Shown: positions 60,532 through 64,000 of the stretch, piece after piece
How positions within the stretch are numbered: the first letter of the stretch is position 1
Layout of the letters: every line of letters begins with the position of its first letter
Assembly: GCF_001591345.1 (NCBI RefSeq)
Contig: NZ_BCUS01000003.1
Span: 59,768 to 123,767 of the forward strand
Reading direction: 5' to 3'
Source: Variovorax boronicumulans NBRC 103145
Lineage (GTDB): Bacteria; Pseudomonadota; Gammaproteobacteria; Burkholderiales; Burkholderiaceae_C
Length of the DNA stretch: 64,000 bases
Position numbers and translations under genes: made by a program
Notes under the pieces: generated by a model
Database searches by the model: none
What the model was told of the DNA's origin: nothing
The model's input: the letters and a program-made list of their open reading frames with translations, nothing else

Positions 60532-61278
60532 TCAGTGGGTATCGCGGCGCAGCTGCTGCACGTCTTCATGCAGCGAATGGGCCCAGCTGCGGCGTTCGCG
60601 GCTGTACGAAGGCTGCGGCTCGCCGAAACGCACGATGGCCAAGAGCGGCGGCGCGCGCAGCGTGTTCCACACCGAGGCCAGCAGGTTGTCGTCGTCGATG
60701 TAGCGCGGCGCCTGGCTGGTTTCGCCGGTGGCGGCATCGGCAAAGCGCAGCGCGGCCGGGATCACCGGCGCGCCCGAGGAAATCGCGGCCTGCAGCAGGT
60801 TGGCGTGGAACGGCAGCAGCCCGCGCCCGTCGCTCGTGGTGCCTTCGGGGAACACGCCGATCAGGTCGCCGCCGCGCAGCGCCTCGGTCATGTGGTGCAC
60901 CACGCGCATGGCGTCGCGCCGGCGCTCGCGCTCGATGTAGAGCGTGCCCGAGCCCGTGGAGAGCGTGCCGATCACCGGCCACTGCTTGACGTCCGACTTC
61001 GACACGAAGCGCACATGGCGCGCCGCATGGATGGCGGTGATGTCGAGCCACGACAGGTGGTTGCAGATGAGCAGCGCCGGCCCGTGCGCGGGCGGCTCGC
61101 CCTGCACGCGCAGCGTGACGCCCATGATCTGCAGCATGCGCTGCGACCAGGCCTGCACGCGCGCGTTGCGCTCGTCCTGCGGCAGGCGGGGGAAGGTGAA
61201 GCGGATCGTCCACCAGCCCGACAGCGCATGCGAGGCCGCATGCAGCAGGCGCCAGCCGGCCTTCAACGAGTGCAGCAT
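60532..61278 (-). CDS. plsC: 1-acyl-sn-glycerol-3-phosphate acyltransferase
   Basis: This 248-residue membrane-associated acyltransferase makes phosphatidic acid from lysophosphatidic acid. The catalytic motif is NHLSWLD (HxxxxD), the substrate motif is FPEGTTSDGRGL, and there is an N-terminal hydrophobic segment. It follows the pyrC-like gene by 58 bp on the same strand, an arrangement common in Comamonadaceae, and is probably cotranscribed with the pyr genes. Confidence 0.92.
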   Translation of the reverse strand: MLHSLKAGWRLLHAASHALSGWWTIRFTFPRLPQDERNARVQAWSQRMLQIMGVTLRVQGEPPAHGPALLICNHLSWLDITAIHAARHVRFVSKSDVKQWPVIGTLSTGSGTLYIERERRRDAMRVVHHMTEALRGGDLIGVFPEGTTSDGRGLLPFHANLLQAAISSGAPVIPAALRFADAATGETSQAPRYIDDDNLLASVWNTLRAPPLLAIVRFGEPQPSYSRERRSWAHSLHEDVQQLRRDTH

Positions 61279-61336
61279 CTGGACGCGGGCCCTCTTCTTT
61301 TTTTTGACGGCGTGCCGTGTGGCGGGCGGCTGTCGC

Positions 61337-62620
61337 TCAGCCGTGCACGACGCGACCGGCCACCAGCGTGTGGCGCGCGCGCCCTTGCATCGGGTAGCTG
61401 GAGAACGGCGTGTGCTTGCCCTGGCTGCGCAGCGCCTCGGGCACCACCTGCCATTCGAGCGACGGATCGGCGATGCACAGGTCGGCCACGCCGCCCTCGG
61501 CGATGCGGCCGATGCCGCTGGCCGCGTCGGCCGCGTTCAGCAGGCGCGCCGGCGCCGAGGTGACCACCTCGATGGCGCGCGACAGGCCCGCGCCGCTGCG
61601 CTCGCCCCACTGCAGCGCGAGCGGCAGCAGCAGTTCGAGTCCGGTGGCGCCGGGTTCGGCTTCGGCAAAAGGCAGCGTCTTGGCGTCGGCCTCGACCGGC
61701 GTGTGGTCGGACACCAGCGCGTCGATGGTGCCGTCGGCCAGCGCGGCCGAGAGCGCGTCGCGGTCGCCCTGCTGGCGCAGCGGCGGGTTCAGGCGCGCGC
61801 GGCTGTCGAAGAAGCCGATGTCGGTGTCGGCCAGGTGCAGCGAGTTGATGCTGACGTCGCAGGTGATCGGCAGGCCCTGCGCCTTGGCCTCGCGCACCAG
61901 TGCCACGCCGCGGGCGCTGGAGATGCGGCACAGGTGCACGCGCGCGCCGGTGCTCTTCATGAGCTCGATGATGGTGAAGATGGCGATCGTCTCGGCCGCC
62001 ACCGGCACGCCGCCCAGGCCCAGCCGCGTGGCGAGCGCGCCGCTGGCCGCGACGCCCTTGCCGAGGTCGCGGTCCTGCGGACGCAGCCACACGGTGTAGC
62101 CGAAGGTGCTGGCGTACGACAGCGCGCGCTGCAGCACCTGCGTGTCGGCCAGCGGCACGTCGGCCTGGCCGAAGCCGATGCAGCCGGCCTCGGTGAGCTC
62201 GGCCATCTCGGTGAGCACGCCGCCGGCGAGGTTGCGCGTGAGCGCGCCGAGCGGGAACAGGCGCGCGCACTGCAGTTTTTCGGCGCGGAACTTGAGCATC
62301 TCGACCAGGCCGGGCTCGTCGAGCACGGGATCGGTGTCGGGCGGACACACGAGGCTGGTCACGCCGCCCGCGATGGCCGCGGCCATTTCGCTTTCGAGCA
62401 TGCCTTCATGCTCGTAGCCCGGCTCGCGCAGGCGCGCGGCGAGGTCGACGAGGCCGGGGGTGACGATGCAGCCCGTGGCGTCGAGGGTGCGCTCGGGCTT
62501 GAAGCCGGCCGGTGCGCGCCCGATGCCGGCGATCTTGCCGTCGGCGATGGCGATGTCGGTGGGCTTGTCGGTGCCCGAGGCGGGGTCGATGACGCGGCCG
62601 TTGGTGATGAGGATGTTCAT
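61337..62620 (-). CDS. pyrC: Dihydroorotase-like protein, catalytically inactive (PyrC')
   Basis: This 427-residue protein has the dihydroorotase fold, but the metal-binding DxHxH segment reads [10 protein letters not shown]: both His are replaced (Ala 61, Arg 63), so zinc binding and catalysis should be lost. Such pseudo-dihydroorotases are known from Pseudomonas-type PyrB-PyrC' complexes, where they hold the aspartate carbamoyltransferase dodecamer together. The ATG overlaps the pyrB stop (ATGA), which fits a stoichiometric complex. A functional dihydroorotase must be encoded elsewhere. Confidence 0.9.
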   Translation of the reverse strand: MNILITNGRVIDPASGTDKPTDIAIADGKIAGIGRAPAGFKPERTLDATGCIVTPGLVDLAARLREPGYEHEGMLESEMAAAIAGGVTSLVCPPDTDPVLDEPGLVEMLKFRAEKLQCARLFPLGALTRNLAGGVLTEMAELTEAGCIGFGQADVPLADTQVLQRALSYASTFGYTVWLRPQDRDLGKGVAASGALATRLGLGGVPVAAETIAIFTIIELMKSTGARVHLCRISSARGVALVREAKAQGLPITCDVSINSLHLADTDIGFFDSRARLNPPLRQQGDRDALSAALADGTIDALVSDHTPVEADAKTLPFAEAEPGATGLELLLPLALQWGERSGAGLSRAIEVVTSAPARLLNAADAASGIGRIAEGGVADLCIADPSLEWQVVPEALRSQGKHTPFSSYPMQGRARHTLVAGRVVHG

Positions 62621-63579
62621 GCTTCGTTACCTGCCACGATGCTCATCACGGCCATGCGGACCGCGATGCCGAAGGTGACCTGCGGAAGGATCACGCTCTG
62701 CTTGCCATCGACCACGGCGGAGTCGATCTCCACGCCGCGGTTGATCGGGCCCGGGTGCATCACGATGGCGTCGGGCTTGGCCAGCTGCAGCTTTTCCTGC
62801 GTGAGGCCGAAGGTCTTGAAGAACTCCTGCGACGAGGGCAGCAGCGCGCCGCTCATGCGCTCGTTCTGCAGGCGCAGCATGATGACGACGTCGCAGTCCT
62901 TGATGCCTTCTTCGAGCGTGTGGCACACGCGCACGCCCATGCCGGCCATGTCGGCGGGCACCAGCGTCTTCGGGCCGACCACGCGCACTTCGGCGCAGCC
63001 GAGCGTGGTGAGTGCATGAATGTCCGAACGCGCCACGCGCGAGTGCAGCACGTCGCCGACGATCGCGACCGTGAGGTTCGAGAAGTCTTTCTTGTAGTGG
63101 CGGATCGTGTACATGTCGAGCAGCCCCTGCGTCGGGTGCGCGTGGCGGCCGTCGCCGGCGTTCACCACGTGCACGTGCGGTGCGACGTGCTGCGCGATCA
63201 GGTAGGGCGCGCCCGACTCGCTGTGGCGCACCACGAACAGGTCGGCGGCCATGGCGCTCAGGTTGGCGATGGTGTCCAGCAGCGACTCGCCCTTGGTGGC
63301 TGAGGAGCGCGCGATGTCGAGATTGATGACGTCGGCGCTCAGGCGCTTGGCCGCGATCTCGAAGGTGGTGCGCGTGCGCGTGCTGTTCTCGAAGAACAGG
63401 TTGAACACGCTCTTGCCGCGCAGCAACGGCACCTTCTTCACCTCGCGGTCGCTCACGCTCGTGAAGTTGGCGGCCGTGTCGAGGATGTGCGTGACGATGT
63501 CCTTGGGCAGGCCCTCGATCGACAGCAGGTGGATCAGCTCGCCGTTCTTGTTGAGCTGCGGGTTTCGCTTGTAGAGCAT
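62617..63579 (-). CDS. pyrB: Aspartate carbamoyltransferase catalytic subunit
   Basis: This 320-residue enzyme catalyses carbamoyl-phosphate plus aspartate to carbamoylaspartate, the second step of pyrimidine synthesis. The carbamoyl-phosphate loop [12 protein letters not shown] and the [11 protein letters not shown] segment are present, as is [12 protein letters not shown]. The ATG lies at the pyrR stop (TAATG, one-base overlap) and its stop overlaps the start of the pyrC-like gene. Confidence 0.95.
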   Translation of the reverse strand: MLYKRNPQLNKNGELIHLLSIEGLPKDIVTHILDTAANFTSVSDREVKKVPLLRGKSVFNLFFENSTRTRTTFEIAAKRLSADVINLDIARSSATKGESLLDTIANLSAMAADLFVVRHSESGAPYLIAQHVAPHVHVVNAGDGRHAHPTQGLLDMYTIRHYKKDFSNLTVAIVGDVLHSRVARSDIHALTTLGCAEVRVVGPKTLVPADMAGMGVRVCHTLEEGIKDCDVVIMLRLQNERMSGALLPSSQEFFKTFGLTQEKLQLAKPDAIVMHPGPINRGVEIDSAVVDGKQSVILPQVTFGIAVRMAVMSIVAGNEA

Positions 63580-64000
63580 TACTTGTTGTCCTCCACCTTG
63601 AGGCTGAAGGCGCCGTCGTCGGCGCGTGCGAGAGCGAGCAGTTGGGTGTCGGGCAGCTTGAGCGTCGTTGCCGCGAAGTCGGCGGCGACGGGCAGTTCGC
63701 GGCCACCACGGTCGACCAGCACGGCGAGGCGCACGCAGGCGGGGCGGCCGAAGTCGAACAGCTCGTTGAGCACGGCGCGGATGGTGCGGCCCGTGTAGAG
63801 CACGTCGTCGAGCAGCAGCACGTCGGCACCGTTCACGTCGAAGGGCAGCGCGGTCTGCGCGCTGGCCGAGAGGCCGCGGCGCGCGAAGTCGTCGCGGTGC
63901 ATGGCCGACGAAATCACGCCGGGGGCACCGGCCAGGCCCAGGTCTTTTTGCAGGCGCTCGACCAGCCAGGCGCCGCCGGAGGTGATGCCCACCAGTTTTT
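63579..64000 (-). CDS. pyrR: Bifunctional PyrR, partial (5' end beyond window)
   Basis: The C-terminal about 140 residues of PyrR are present; the frame continues through 64000, so the start is outside the window. The PRPP-binding motif [18 protein letters not shown] and the [14 protein letters not shown] segment are typical. PyrR regulates pyr transcripts (RNA binding or attenuation) and has weak uracil phosphoribosyltransferase activity. It is the upstream gene of the pyrR-pyrB-pyrC'-plsC unit. Confidence 0.93.
   Translation of the reverse strand, partial: KLVGITSGGAWLVERLQKDLGLAGAPGVISSAMHRDDFARRGLSASAQTALPFDVNGADVLLLDDVLYTGRTIRAVLNELFDFGRPACVRLAVLVDRGGRELPVAADFAATTLKLPDTQLLALARADDGAFSLKVEDNK

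Noticed and set aside
60944..63019. 691-codon plus-strand frame opposite the pyr genes
   Set aside because: Antisense to plsC, the pyrC-like gene and pyrB; no motif, biased composition.

Overview
The window looks like a chromosomal segment from a high-GC betaproteobacterium of the Burkholderiales, most likely Comamonadaceae and possibly Variovorax-like. The evidence is the right-end order pyrR-pyrB-(inactive pyrC)-plsC with stop/start overlaps, the dense acyl-CoA catabolic clusters, the IclR/TetR/AraC/LuxR-type regulators and the Liv-type ABC transporter. The genus is an inference; no rRNA or tRNA gene is visible.

Left region (0.5-17.5 kb): an acyl-CoA catabolic regulon. A MalT/LAL-type regulator (2897-5581) lies upstream of a fused two-domain acyl-CoA dehydrogenase on the minus strand. 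It is divergent from a plus-strand series: enoyl-CoA hydratase, secreted lipase, two thiolase-like proteins without the nucleophilic Cys, two zinc-ribbon/OB (DUF35) proteins, two acyl-CoA ligases, a complete SCP2-type thiolase, a second crotonase and a 2,4-dienoyl-CoA reductase. The Cys-less thiolase/DUF35 pairs recall the Ltp2-ChsH2 aldolase of steroid side-chain degradation, so the substrate is probably a branched or polycyclic ester or acid. A palindrome CCCCTC-N5-GAGGGG occurs three times, always 69-84 bp from a start codon of this regulon, and is a candidate operator.

17.9-26.8 kb: a second catabolic unit, all on the minus strand: PhyH-type dioxygenase, RidA, MFS transporter, BisC/TorA-like molybdoenzyme and CoA ligase. 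A TetR gene and a metallo-beta-lactamase-fold hydrolase follow. The PhyH and hydrolase promoters share near-identical motifs over their -35 boxes, which suggests one TetR regulon. 27.2-35.9 kb: an RND efflux system (TetR, adaptor, pump, with an NDH-2-like flavoprotein translationally coupled to the pump), a divergent outer-membrane lipoprotein and two small membrane proteins. 36.2-39.9 kb: an AraC regulator, a Baeyer-Villiger-type monooxygenase and an HSL-family esterase, a typical ketone-to-ester-to-acid module.

40-48 kb: an accessory, island-like stretch with lower gene density. It holds a DUF6119/TIGR04141 protein, an ATPase truncated inside its Walker A, two diverged copies of an unknown short coding segment around a beta-propeller protein, a DUF4062-type protein, a Cys-rich secreted protein, and two small proteins that share a C-terminal motif. 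It resembles a degraded defence or genomic island, but no integrase, att site or tRNA is visible.

48-60 kb: a probable ten-gene minus-strand operon. It encodes a KstD-like flavoprotein, an SDR, a complete Liv-type ABC importer with a fused permease-ATPase, an MBL-fold protein, an EamA transporter, an old-yellow-enzyme oxidoreductase and a double EthD protein. A divergent IclR regulator likely controls uptake and catabolism of one alicyclic or aromatic compound. 60.3-64 kb returns to housekeeping genes: a 25-residue membrane peptide with a terminator, plsC, an inactive dihydroorotase, pyrB and a partial pyrR.
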